Origin: a virus
DNA: 45,944 nt
Direction: 5' to 3' (one strand)
IMG/VR virus record: IMGVR_UViG_3300027970_000046
Coordinates: 1 to 45,944 of that record
This document shows, piece after piece, positions 32,943 to 40,831 of this stretch. Made by a program: the position numbers and the translations under genes. Each line of letters opens with the position of its first letter. Position 1 is the first letter of the stretch. A model generated the notes under the pieces. That model was given only the letters and a program-made list of their open reading frames with translations, made no database searches and was not told the origin of the DNA.

Positions 32943-32945
32943 TAT

Positions 32946-33653
32946 TTAACGATACTCTTTAGGCTGTCTAAACTGCCTTTTATAAGAATCAAAAAATACA
33001 GACCTTAGTTTATTTGATACCTTTGCCTGTTGTTGGAATTCTTCATTGCTACCGATTTCCATTTGGAACTCATCTCTTTTAAATGGAATAACTTGCATTA
33101 TTGGAGTACCCGCTGGAATTAGGCCATCCATTTTTGGATCCCGCAAAACAAAGGGGAAGTTAACAGGAGCATTATAAGTATCAGTATCTACTACTCCAGG
33201 CAAAACAATAATAGGAGTTTCTCTATGAAGAGGAGATATAAAAAGACATGAATATCCAGGAGGAGTTGTTATAGCCCAAGCATTAGTCCATTTAGGATAA
33301 CTTATTTCATGCCCTGCTCCATCTGGATGATCTGGTAGTTGATGTTTTGGGTGAAATCCTAAAGCACCAAAATTAGCCCATTCATAATGAGGATATATTT
33401 TTCCATTTTCATCTGGTCTTTGAGATACGAATAAGTCTGTATGGGTTGAAATTATATACCCGCCAGTTATGGCATCAAATATAGGCATACAACGTTTTGC
33501 TGTTGCTGTTGTAGATGCATTTCCATCTGGTCTTTTTTCTCCACCAATATAAGACTCTAAATTCTTATACCAATCAGGAATTATTTTTGAAGCGGGTACT
33601 GGACGATATTCTTCTGGTACCCCAATAGTATCTGTAAATTTAATTATTTGCAT
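32946..33653 (-). CDS. unknown protein of a type found in aquatic phages
   Basis: This 235-residue protein has IIKFTDTIGVPEEYRPVPASKIIPDWYKNL, CMPIFDAITGGYII, YHEWANF-like aromatic patches and PLHRETPIIVLPGVVDTDTYN. I recall similar proteins in cyanophages, where their function is not known to me. A DUF number cannot be checked here. It overlaps the preceding zinc-ribbon gene and lies in the fibre block, but it does not look like a fibre itself. Confidence 0.6.
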   Translation of the reverse strand: MQIIKFTDTIGVPEEYRPVPASKIIPDWYKNLESYIGGEKRPDGNASTTATAKRCMPIFDAITGGYIISTHTDLFVSQRPDENGKIYPHYEWANFGALGFHPKHQLPDHPDGAGHEISYPKWTNAWAITTPPGYSCLFISPLHRETPIIVLPGVVDTDTYNAPVNFPFVLRDPKMDGLIPAGTPIMQVIPFKRDEFQMEIGSNEEFQQQAKVSNKLRSVFFDSYKRQFRQPKEYR

Positions 33654-33918
33654 TATCTTCTTTCTGTAATTCTACAAATAAATTAGATACATCTACTACA
33701 AGCCTGTCATCTATTCTTTCATTTTCTTTCTCTGCAATCTTAGCAATCTTACTTAAGATATTTGGTAATGTTATTAATTCAGCAAATTTATTATTTATAC
33801 CGCACATTTTACAAAAATTCATACCCATTTTTTGAACGGTATATAATTTAAAACTCTCCTTACAACTAAAGCATTCAGCAGTAGTTATATCAGGAATGTA
33901 TGTTAGATCTTTTTCCAT
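33640..33918 (-). CDS. small zinc-ribbon protein
   Basis: The product has 92 residues from ATG 33918; a TTG 12 bases upstream is in frame but has less support. It has CFSC near residue 16 and CKMC near residue 36, a four-Cys zinc ribbon, followed by a helical C-terminus. TGATATACT lies at 33937-33945, right after a terminator. It overlaps the next gene by 14 bases. Confidence 0.65.
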   Translation of the reverse strand: MEKDLTYIPDITTAECFSCKESFKLYTVQKMGMNFCKMCGINNKFAELITLPNILSKIAKIAEKENERIDDRLVVDVSNLFVELQKEDNANN

Positions 33919-33936
33919 AATTACCCCCAAGTTTTT

Positions 33937-33977
33937 AGTATATCATAAAAATAGCCCCTATGCAAATATAGGGGCTA
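33937..33977 (-). terminator. terminator directly followed by an extended -10 promoter
   Basis: On the minus strand TAGCCCCTAT (33968-33977) pairs with ATAGGGGCTA (33952-33961) around a 6-base loop and is followed by TTTTTAT. TGATATACT (33937-33945) starts just after. It would end the upstream fibre transcript and restart a new one for the zinc-ribbon gene. Confidence 0.75.
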
Positions 33978-33991
33978 ATAGTTAAAATAAA

Positions 33992-34174
33992 TTATTCAGT
34001 TGGTAATTCTGGTTCTGGAGTTATAAAGTTTTCTCCATCCCAAATATCATTAATTTTTGCAATGTCAGATTGAATGCATTCTAGTTTTGTTGCTTCTTCA
34101 GCAATTTCTTTAGAGTCAGCAACAATAACATTAATTACTTTTTTATCTTGTGTTAATATTGCAAAGTTTGGCAT
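33992..34174 (-). CDS. small fibre assembly-type protein
   Basis: This 60-residue protein has NFAILTQDKKVINVIVADSKEIAEEA and ends DIWDGENFITPEPELPTE. This pattern (report strand, Cys, then W.G..F..P) is common directly after phage fibre genes. The 35942-36265 protein has the same start pattern (NYAFIKNDLIVNVAVFDD). Confidence 0.7.
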   Translation of the reverse strand: MPNFAILTQDKKVINVIVADSKEIAEEATKLECIQSDIAKINDIWDGENFITPEPELPTE

Positions 34175-34183
34175 ATTTCTCCT

Positions 34184-35101
34184 TTAGTAATAAATCTTAA
34201 TCGCCCCAGCGCCACCAGCGCCGCCAATTACGGTTGATGATCCACCGCCAGCACCGCCGCCGCCAGCACCACCATTTTTATCATTTGTAGCAGCAATCCA
34301 TCCACCGCCGCCGCCGCCAGTTGAGGAAGTGTTTGAGGTGCTTCCAAAATTTGCTCCGCTATATATACCACTTCCGCCATTACCGATTTGGTGACCGCTA
34401 GTTCCGCCCTTACCACCTCCACCACCACCTGCATAATTACCATTTCCGCCAATTCCACCATTGGCGCCGCTGCCTCCGCCACCGCCGCCAGATAAATATT
34501 GCGAACCACCTTCTCCATTAAAACCCTGATTGTTAGTACTGCCTGCGCCCATAGCAGAAAATACTATTCCATACTCTCCACGTGTATTATCAAAAGCATT
34601 TCCTCCTCTACCAGATAGACCAGCACCGCCACCTGGAATAGCGTTGCCATTGCCTGTAACTCCAGAAGTTCCTCCTCCTGCGCCACCAATAGATCCTTGG
34701 CCACCATTTGGACCAACAGTTATAGCGAAAGATATTCCTGGTGCACCACCACCAGCCGATTCGGTTGAATAATATGTAATTCCACCATAGCCACCATCTG
34801 AAAAACTATTTCCGCTTCCAGTTGGCGCTGTTCCTCCAGCGCCTATTACTGCAGAATTTGATGCTATGACCCATCCTGTAAAAACTCCACCAGCACCGCC
34901 GCCGCCGCCGCAAGACCTTGCATTGTTATTAGTTCCACCACCATGGCCGCCGCCGCCGCCGCCGCCAATCATTTCAGCATAAACATACTTAACATCTGCG
35001 GGAATTCCAATATTGTTTGTTGTAGAGTTAATAGTATGACGAAGTTCAATTTTAGTCATATCAAATCCTGCTGCTGCAGGTGGAAAGACTTCAATACCCA
35101 T
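34184..35101 (-). CDS. glycine-rich tail adhesin
   Basis: This is a 305-residue protein. The N-terminal 45 residues (MGIEVFPPAAAGFDMTKIELRHTI...PADVKYVYAEMI) form a beta base, and the remaining 260 are Gly-rich (GGGGGGGHGG..., GGGGGWIAATN) and end GGAGAIKIYY. Such Gly-rich domains form polyglycine-sheet receptor-binding tips in phage adhesins. It stands in cassette order after the 104-residue beta protein and before a small assembly protein. Confidence 0.8.
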   Translation of the reverse strand: MGIEVFPPAAAGFDMTKIELRHTINSTTNNIGIPADVKYVYAEMIGGGGGGGHGGGTNNNARSCGGGGGAGGVFTGWVIASNSAVIGAGGTAPTGSGNSFSDGGYGGITYYSTESAGGGAPGISFAITVGPNGGQGSIGGAGGGTSGVTGNGNAIPGGGAGLSGRGGNAFDNTRGEYGIVFSAMGAGSTNNQGFNGEGGSQYLSGGGGGGSGANGGIGGNGNYAGGGGGGKGGTSGHQIGNGGSGIYSGANFGSTSNTSSTGGGGGGWIAATNDKNGGAGGGGAGGGSSTVIGGAGGAGAIKIYY

Positions 35102-35112
35102 TTTTTATCTCC

Positions 35113-35427
35113 TTATACTATTTCTACGCCAGCAATATGAAAATTAACTGTTGTAGCAGATGCTGATCCAGAAATTGTTTTTGGTGTTGCGTTTGCATCT
35201 AATACCTGCTTTAAATCAATAAAAGCAGTTGTATTTGCTGCTACTGATACCGCCGAAAGTGCTGCTACGCCATCTAAATTTACTGTAGCAGTTGCTGAAG
35301 AAGCAGCGGTATTTGTAATTGCAATATTTGTAACTACTGTTGTAGTAGATGTTGTTGGAACTGTATAAAGAGTAGTGTTGCTTGTTGCTGCAGCACCTCT
35401 AAATAGTGTTTTACTTGTTGTAGCCAT
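35113..35427 (-). CDS. small beta-sandwich fibre-associated protein
   Basis: This 104-residue protein (MATTSKTLFRGAAATSNTTLYTVPTTSTTTVVTNI) is a paralogue of the 31780-32109 protein and takes the same cassette position, between an LMGA fibre and an adhesin. TATAAT without the TGn extension lies at 35448-35453, and GGAGGTAG precedes the start codon. Confidence 0.75.
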   Translation of the reverse strand: MATTSKTLFRGAAATSNTTLYTVPTTSTTTVVTNIAITNTAASSATATVNLDGVAALSAVSVAANTTAFIDLKQVLDANATPKTISGSASATTVNFHIAGVEIV

Positions 35428-35461
35428 TAGTTACTACCTCCAGTAGTATTATAAGACATTT

Positions 35462-35911
35462 TTAGTATGCCCCCATTAGTGTCATGATTCTTAGATCCTC
35501 TACCTGGGCGGTAGTAGCCAAAGTAACTGTTCCAGTTGGAACTGTAACAGTACCAGAATTAGAAATAGAAGAAATAATTGGGGTTGTTAAAGTTTTATTT
35601 GTTAGGGTTTGAGCGGTATTTAAATCTACCGTCACTGTTGTATCAATAGCAATTGAAGGAATTGGACCTGTACCATTTGTTACAGTAATGCCTGTTCCTG
35701 ATGTTACCGCCGTAATATCGCCAGTCTCACCGCTATTAACCCAGTTTGTACCATTGTACATAAGTACTTGGTTTGTTGCAGGGGTAGTTAAAACAACATC
35801 TGTTAAATCTTCTAAAGACTGTGTTGCTAAACCAAGAAGGGGAAACCAAGTATCTACATCTGCGTCATATACATACCCTGGTTTTGGATCGGTAGTGTTA
35901 ATAGTTGCCAT
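35462..35911 (-). CDS. tail fibre protein ending in LMGAY
   Basis: This 149-residue protein starts ATINTTDPKPGYVYDADVDTWFPLLGLA, followed by a short ITAVTSGTGITVTNGTGPIPSIAIDTTVTV module shared with the 37407-38651 fibre and a TLTNKTLTTP stretch. It ends RIMTLMGAY like its paralogue at 32143. TGATATAAT at 35939-35947 and a GAGGAG site precede it. Confidence 0.8.
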   Translation of the reverse strand: MATINTTDPKPGYVYDADVDTWFPLLGLATQSLEDLTDVVLTTPATNQVLMYNGTNWVNSGETGDITAVTSGTGITVTNGTGPIPSIAIDTTVTVDLNTAQTLTNKTLTTPIISSISNSGTVTVPTGTVTLATTAQVEDLRIMTLMGAY

Positions 35912-35938
35912 TATATCTCCTCTGGTTTATTATATCAG

Positions 35939-35947
35939 ATATTACTC
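35939..35947 (-). promoter_or_regulatory. extended -10 promoter candidate before 35911 gene
   Basis: TGATATAAT on the minus strand, 27 bases before ATG 35911 and overlapping the end of the preceding gene. Confidence 0.55.
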
Positions 35948-36265
35948 TGATACCTGGATTTCTTCCCAGTTTAAGATTTCTTCGTTCCATTCATAATACC
36001 GTGGATTTTCTTCGTCAAAAGCAGGGTATGAAACAGGTGCTTCCCACTCATTTAATTCTTCATTTTTAATCCAAGAAGAATATGGTTGAGGTGTCCAAAA
36101 CTTGGCGCCATCATATGTACCCCCTATAAAAGCATTATCTACTTGTAATATTAAATCAACATTATGAATTTGTTTAAATGTGTTTATTGTATCCTCTGTT
36201 GGATCATCAAAAACAGCAACATTTACGATCAAATCGTTTTTTATAAATGCATAGTTTTTTTCCAT
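35942..36265 (-). CDS. fibre assembly-type protein
   Basis: This 107-residue protein starts MEKNYAFIKNDLIVNVAVFDDPTEDTINTFKQIHNVDLI. The second half (GGTYDGAKFWTPQPYSSWI...EWEAPVSYPAFDEENPRYYEW) carries Trp- and Pro-rich repeats typical of small proteins encoded after phage fibre genes. It follows a Gly-rich adhesin. Confidence 0.7.
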   Translation of the reverse strand: MEKNYAFIKNDLIVNVAVFDDPTEDTINTFKQIHNVDLILQVDNAFIGGTYDGAKFWTPQPYSSWIKNEELNEWEAPVSYPAFDEENPRYYEWNEEILNWEEIQVSE

Positions 36266-36275
36266 TTTTTTCCAA

Positions 36276-37394
36276 TCACTTTACGTAAATTACAACTCGT
36301 CCTGCGCCACCACTTCCACCAGTTCCTCCTCCTAGAGAAGAGTCTCTTGTTTCACCACCGCCGCCACCACCGCCGCCGCCAGGTTGTCCACCAACATTAC
36401 CAAGTCCTCCTTGATTTTGGTTAGTGTTTGCGCCAGCGCCACCATTGCCACCAAAAGATAAGCCACCGCCGAATCCACTATTAGCGTTGTTTCCTCCAAT
36501 ACTAGTACCGCTACCACCACCGCCGCCGCCGCCGCCCCAAGATGAAAGGTTTAAATTAGTGGCAGTAGTCATAATAGTTCTAGAACCGCCTGCGTTTCCG
36601 CTTCCACCTTGTGTAATCCTTCCTTGGCCACCATTGCCACCAGAGTATGTAGTTGCTCCACTTACATTAGAACCACCAGAACCAGCATTACCTCCTAAAC
36701 TTTTATTTCCGTCACCAACCCTATTTGGGCCAAAAAATCCACCATTACCGCCGTTTGCGTTAGCAATTGTGGTTCCGCTTCTTACTAAAGTGCTTACTCC
36801 ACCAGCAGGGGCCTGATTGCTTGCTCCACTCCAGGCTCCACCACTTCCAACAGTAACAGAGATAGTGTCTCCAGGATTAACAGAGTATCCAGAAAATGCA
36901 ACACCACCGCCTGCACCACCGCCACCACCACCGTTAGAGTCTCCTCCTCCACCAGATGCACCTCCACCTACAATAAAGGCTGCAAGAATATTTTTACCAG
37001 CAGGCATTGTAAATGTTCCAGATGCATTAAATGTTTGTTGCAACGTATATGGAGGATTTGGTTTTACTGACCCTGAAGCAGAAGAAGCATCAGAAGTTCC
37101 AACAGCATTTGTAGCAGTCATTGTAAAAGTATAATTTGTATCTTCAACAAATGTTCCTGTTACGGTTATCGATCCATCTAGGTCAGTATTTGTAAATGTT
37201 AAAGCAATTGATGGTGATGAAGTAAATCCAATAGTTGTAATTGGAGCGCCATTGTTTGAGCCAAGGGTATAAGTAATAGTCACTGATGTATCAGACGCTC
37301 TTGTTACGCTATTAATAGTTGGTGCATTAGGCTTACCAGCACCTTGAAATCCAAGACCTCTTACACTTGCTGTTCTTCCACCAATAATAGGCAT
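36276..37394 (-). CDS. glycine-rich tail adhesin with fibronectin-like domain
   Basis: This is a 372-residue protein. Residues 15-110 (PTINSVTRASDTSVTITYTLGSNNGAPIT...VTGTFVEDTNYTFTMTATNAVG) form a fibronectin III/Ig-like domain. Residues 115-145 form a beta base (TFNASGTFTMPAGKNILAAF), and the rest is Gly-rich, ending GRVVIYVK. It is the largest of three Gly-rich adhesins here. ATG follows AAGGGG. Confidence 0.8.
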   Translation of the reverse strand: MPIIGGRTASVRGLGFQGAGKPNAPTINSVTRASDTSVTITYTLGSNNGAPITTIGFTSSPSIALTFTNTDLDGSITVTGTFVEDTNYTFTMTATNAVGTSDASSASGSVKPNPPYTLQQTFNASGTFTMPAGKNILAAFIVGGGASGGGGDSNGGGGGGAGGGVAFSGYSVNPGDTISVTVGSGGAWSGASNQAPAGGVSTLVRSGTTIANANGGNGGFFGPNRVGDGNKSLGGNAGSGGSNVSGATTYSGGNGGQGRITQGGSGNAGGSRTIMTTATNLNLSSWGGGGGGGGSGTSIGGNNANSGFGGGLSFGGNGGAGANTNQNQGGLGNVGGQPGGGGGGGGGETRDSSLGGGTGGSGGAGRVVIYVK

Positions 37395-37406
37395 CTATTA
37401 TTCCCC

Positions 37407-38651
37407 TTATGCAAATTTCGTCTGAGAACCAAATGCTGTAAAAGCAGCGTTTCCTGTCTTTACGATTGTGTATGAATAAATATCAATGCTGCTTGTATTA
37501 CCCGCTGATGGAGCAGTACCATTCTGCCATTTAGGAGTTACAGCATTACCATCAACTTGGAATCCTGTTTGATAATAAGCAGTTGCTCCGTTTGTTACAA
37601 AGAATACCACTGTAATAGAATCATTTGTAGCAAGCATTGTATTTAGCGATGTAGATCCATCTCCACGAACATTTAATGTCCAGTTACCAGTAGCATTAGA
37701 TGTGTAATATAAAATACCGCTTGTATTTGCATCAAAGTTAATTGTTCCAGTTGCAGCGGCAGCAGCAACATTCCAACGCTCTTCTGGAGAACGAAGAATA
37801 GGTGTTGTATTTAATGCACTTGTAATTGTTTTGTTTGTTAGTGTTTCGCTACCCGCTAAAGATGCAAAGTCCGCATCTGTAAGAGCAGTGTTGAACTCAG
37901 CAAGAGTTCCACTAACTGTGTTTGAACCAAGTGCAAGTGTTTTATTTGTTAAAGTTAATGTATTGTTTGTTGTAGCAACAACCGCTGTATCTACTGCAAC
38001 AGATGGAATTGGACCAGTACCATTTGTAACTGTAATTCCTGTACCAGATGTTACGGCTGTGATATCTCCAGTGTCATTTGCAATCCACTCAAGTCCACTT
38101 GTTGTTGCTGAGTTAACAGCCAAGATGTATCCATTAGTTGATGCAGTGTTCAAAACTGAAGCGGTATCGTTAGCAGTTCCTACTAAAATATCTCCCTTAG
38201 CAGAAATAACTGCTTGTGGAATAAAAGGATTTGCTGTAATTGAAGTTGGATCTTTATCTACCCAAATTACACCAGTTGAAAGATCTGATGTTGGAACAGA
38301 GTTTGTAAATACTGAAGTTGCAGAAATTGGTTGTCCACCAATTGTTCCATCTTGATCTACCCAGATATATCCATTAGGAATTTCTGCAGGAGTAAAGTCT
38401 CCTGGTACTGGTACGTTAACGGCAACATCTCCACCAGATGATGGACGATTTTCTAGATCAACGATGTCTTGCTGAATATCATAAATTGTTTTTGCCATTG
38501 AAGGCGTAACAAGTGAGCCAGGTGATGTGTTTGCTGGATTATAAGCATATTCTCCATAGTGATATACACGAAGAGCAGCCTGAATATCTGCTGCATCTGC
38601 ATAGCCTGGGATTGCTGTTGGAATTAACGCTCCAATTGATTCTGCTGCCAT
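37407..38651 (-). CDS. tail fibre protein
   Basis: This is a 414-residue protein. Residues 1-70 (GALIPTAIPGYADAADIQAALRVYHYG...IYDIQQDIVDLE) are helical and look like a baseplate-binding head. Then come fibre modules shared with the 780-residue fibre (GTLAEFNTALTDADFASLAGSETLTNKT) and a distinct C-terminal domain (RWNVAAAAATGTINFDANTSGILYY...WTLNVRGDGS), a common phage fibre tip. ATG follows AGAGGTG, with TGGTATAAT at 38676-38684. Confidence 0.8.
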   Translation of the reverse strand: MAAESIGALIPTAIPGYADAADIQAALRVYHYGEYAYNPANTSPGSLVTPSMAKTIYDIQQDIVDLENRPSSGGDVAVNVPVPGDFTPAEIPNGYIWVDQDGTIGGQPISATSVFTNSVPTSDLSTGVIWVDKDPTSITANPFIPQAVISAKGDILVGTANDTASVLNTASTNGYILAVNSATTSGLEWIANDTGDITAVTSGTGITVTNGTGPIPSVAVDTAVVATTNNTLTLTNKTLALGSNTVSGTLAEFNTALTDADFASLAGSETLTNKTITSALNTTPILRSPEERWNVAAAAATGTINFDANTSGILYYTSNATGNWTLNVRGDGSTSLNTMLATNDSITVVFFVTNGATAYYQTGFQVDGNAVTPKWQNGTAPSAGNTSSIDIYSYTIVKTGNAAFTAFGSQTKFA

Positions 38652-38675
38652 TTAGATTTCACCTCTTAATCCAAA

Positions 38676-38684
38676 ATTATACCA
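38676..38684 (-). promoter_or_regulatory. extended -10 promoter candidate before 38651 fibre gene
   Basis: TGGTATAAT on the minus strand, 24 bases before ATG 38651, next to the stop of the preceding gene. Confidence 0.55.
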
Positions 38685-38687
38685 TAG

Positions 38688-39284
38688 TTATGGGACTATA
38701 GTAATTTGTAAATGGGTTGTAACTTCCACTCCGCTAGTATATGTTCCAGTATCCCCTAGGGGTAACCAAGTAGAAGTGTCATATTCTACAGCGTGTAAGT
38801 TGATTATTAAATTGCTACCCGCCAAAGCAGGGATTTGCATTGAGGAAGCAATAGGGTTTTGATATGCAATGCTATATTTAACATTAAAATTTTCTGCAGT
38901 TAGCGGGGTACCAGAAACAGTAACAATATCCTCTACAGGTATTACTATCTGAGCATCTCCATCTTCAAAGGTAGTTATATGATTCTCTGAATAAATAGTA
39001 GGATTTATATCCAATACTTCTACCCAGGTATTTCCACCAGGTTCTGCTACATATTGAAAAATATATCCATAGGTAGCACTTGGAGAAACGTTTACATAAA
39101 GATCATTAAGAATTAAGGTTTGTCCACCTAGTTCTCCACTAGAGGTTTGAGCATTTGGATCACCAGATCCTACAAAGAATTTATTTCCACGAGTACCCTG
39201 GGCTCCAATATCAAGTTGGAGTTCAATTACACTTGGGGGTCCAAGTACGGTGACATCATCGTTAGATAATAATACATCTACCAT
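38688..39284 (-). CDS. baseplate / fibre-associated protein
   Basis: This 198-residue protein starts MVDVLLSNDDVTVLGPPSVIELQLDIGAQGTRGNKFFVGSG, a start pattern seen at the base of phage fibre loci, followed by a beta domain. Its ATG overlaps the stop of the ATT-start gene as TAATG and no ribosome site is visible, so it depends on translational coupling to that gene. Confidence 0.7.
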   Translation of the reverse strand: MVDVLLSNDDVTVLGPPSVIELQLDIGAQGTRGNKFFVGSGDPNAQTSSGELGGQTLILNDLYVNVSPSATYGYIFQYVAEPGGNTWVEVLDINPTIYSENHITTFEDGDAQIVIPVEDIVTVSGTPLTAENFNVKYSIAYQNPIASSMQIPALAGSNLIINLHAVEYDTSTWLPLGDTGTYTSGVEVTTHLQITIVP

Positions 39285-39631
39285 TATGCAGCGCCTGTAA
39301 CCTGCTCAGTTACTGTAATGGTGCCAGTAAGCAAAGTGAATACAAGGGATGGTCCATTTTCAATTTGTACGTCATAAACATATGTACCAGCATCAAGAGT
39401 ATTTCCAACACCTGGCAAAATTGTGCAAGTAACAGTATCGTTTACGGAATTTACTACAGCCTGTGCTTCAACGCTAAATGTTGGATTATCTCCACGACTT
39501 GATGCAATAAAAAATTCAGCATCATAACCAGTTAAATCAAATGCTCCACCATTAGAAGTCTTTGGGCGAATAACAAATTCATTGGTGTCTGCCTTATAAT
39601 ACGAAAAATTATAGGTACCTGGGAAACTAAT
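39284..39631 (-). CDS. BppU-like baseplate protein with a probable ATT start
   Basis: This 115-residue frame reads SFPGTYNFSYYKADTNEF, GGAFDLTGYDAEFFIAS, then DAGTYVYDVQIENG and ends TGTITVTEQVTGAA, a clear upper-baseplate Ig-like protein paralogous to 40404-40814. An in-frame TGA lies seven codons before SFPG and no ATG, GTG or TTG lies between. The only start-like codon is ATT at 39631, placed 6 bases after AAAGGAG. The promoter TGCTATAAT (39655-39663) and that ribosome site lie inside the end of the upstream HNH gene, whose stop overlaps the ATT by 5 bases. Confidence 0.8.
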   Translation of the reverse strand: MSFPGTYNFSYYKADTNEFVIRPKTSNGGAFDLTGYDAEFFIASSRGDNPTFSVEAQAVVNSVNDTVTCTILPGVGNTLDAGTYVYDVQIENGPSLVFTLLTGTITVTEQVTGAA

Positions 39632-40268
39632 GGTATTCTCCTTTGCTCAAATAGATTATAGCATATTTGAGGGTATCAATACTATCTCTAGATTGACCTA
39701 TGAGAAAATTGCACCCAGCACAAAGCAGACCACGAACGCACTTCCCACAAGAACTTGTCTTATCGCAACAAGAATGATCGTGATCTATATAAAGACCTCT
39801 TTTAAAAGTAGAAACGTCTAGTTTGCATATTGCACATGAGTTGTTCTGATTTTGTAAAATCATAGAATATTTTTCTTCAGTTAGCCCATGTTTTAATATA
39901 TTGTATCTTTTAAGTCTTTTTTTAAACATTTCAGGCTTTTCCTTTTGATGTTTTATTGTTCTTGCTGAGGCACATTTACGACATAAATTTGCATATCCGC
40001 TTTTCATTGATTTTTCTTTAACAAACATTTTTTCACGTTCTATATCGTCTTTAGGCTTTAATCCACAGTCTTTACATTTAGTGCTTTTATCAGGGTATTG
40101 ATAAGTACCGTTTCTTTTTTGCCTATTTACCTCAGCATTACAGGCTTTACAGGTAGCCTTTGTAAAATAAAAATTTGACTTCTTTTTATCAGATACAAAA
40201 AGTTTTAAATCTATAATTGATTTTGCTTCAAACTTACATCTAGTGCATTGTCTTAGTGTCTTTTCCAT
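39627..40268 (-). CDS. HNH endonuclease, endonuclease VII-like
   Basis: This 213-residue protein has two or three N-terminal Cys-pair knuckles (CTRCKFE, CKACN, CKDCG, CRKCA) and a C-terminal endonuclease VII core: CAICKLDV, then YIDHDHSCC, CGKCVRGLLCAGCNFLIG. It is close in layout to the 20659 endonuclease. TGATATAAT ends 6 bases before ATG (leaderless). Its 3' end carries the promoter and ribosome site of the next baseplate gene, as after a recent insertion. Confidence 0.9.
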   Translation of the reverse strand: MEKTLRQCTRCKFEAKSIIDLKLFVSDKKKSNFYFTKATCKACNAEVNRQKRNGTYQYPDKSTKCKDCGLKPKDDIEREKMFVKEKSMKSGYANLCRKCASARTIKHQKEKPEMFKKRLKRYNILKHGLTEEKYSMILQNQNNSCAICKLDVSTFKRGLYIDHDHSCCDKTSSCGKCVRGLLCAGCNFLIGQSRDSIDTLKYAIIYLSKGEYH

Positions 40269-40274
40269 AATTTG

Positions 40275-40283
40275 ATTATATCA
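40275..40283 (-). promoter_or_regulatory. leaderless promoter candidate of HNH gene
   Basis: TGATATAAT on the minus strand is followed by 6 bases and ATG 40268. Confidence 0.6.
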
Positions 40284-40305
40284 CAATATAATCTGGAAAT
40301 GATAC

Positions 40306-40407
40306 TTATGCTTCTACCTTAAATACTTCATCGTTAACTTTAATAAGCGGCGGAAGTAGATCGTTACTGTCATCAACCTTAATTACGGGCGGTAGCGAAA
40401 CTGTCAT
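40306..40407 (-). CDS. 33-residue mini-protein with PP.IKV repeat
   Basis: A small frame codes for MTVSLPPVIKVDDSNDLLPP and then LIKVNDEVFKVEA, an imperfect internal repeat (PPVIKVDD / PPLIKVND). ATG overlaps the previous stop as ATGA and follows a strong AGGAGG site inside the preceding gene. The strong site and the overlap support translation. Its role is unknown; by context it belongs to the baseplate. Confidence 0.6.
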   Translation of the reverse strand: MTVSLPPVIKVDDSNDLLPPLIKVNDEVFKVEA

Positions 40408-40814
40408 AAACTTCCTCCTGGAGTTACATCACCTAGTACACTAATTGTACCAATAACTGGTGTCCAAATTGTCGGATTTGCTAAATTGTTTCCAATTTGC
40501 ACAGATAGATCAAAAGATAATTCTGCAACAATATTTTTATACCCCGTTCCCCATCTTTGGGTAATATCACATTCGGCGGTAATCACTACAGATCCCGTTG
40601 TAGCGGTCACATCAAGGTTATCTAGCACATCACCTAGGGGATCATAAACTGTGGCCTTATAGGTCCAGTCAGAGGTGTCAAAGGGGGTAGTCTCATCAAG
40701 TTCTAGAAAGTCAACTGTCAAAGTTGCGGTATCGCCACGAACCACTCGCCACTGAATGTTAGCAGGATTAGCGCCATATTTTTCTATATCATTTGAGCAG
40801 CAAGAGTTAGCCAT
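40404..40814 (-). CDS. BppU-like baseplate protein
   Basis: This 136-residue protein has IQWRVVRGDTATLTVDF, DTSDWTYKATVYDP and ends TPVIGTISVLGDVTPGGSL, the same layout as the 27896 and 39284 proteins. It carries an extra N-terminal Cys pair (SCCSND). TGATATAAT ends 8 bases before ATG. It is the first gene of the tail fibre block in transcription order. Confidence 0.75.
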   Translation of the reverse strand: MANSCCSNDIEKYGANPANIQWRVVRGDTATLTVDFLELDETTPFDTSDWTYKATVYDPLGDVLDNLDVTATTGSVVITAECDITQRWGTGYKNIVAELSFDLSVQIGNNLANPTIWTPVIGTISVLGDVTPGGSL

Positions 40815-40822
40815 AATGTTTG

Positions 40823-40831
40823 ATTATATCA
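40823..40831 (-). promoter_or_regulatory. leaderless promoter candidate opening the fibre block
   Basis: TGATATAAT on the minus strand with 8 bases to ATG 40814, directly after the structured RNA element. Confidence 0.6.
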
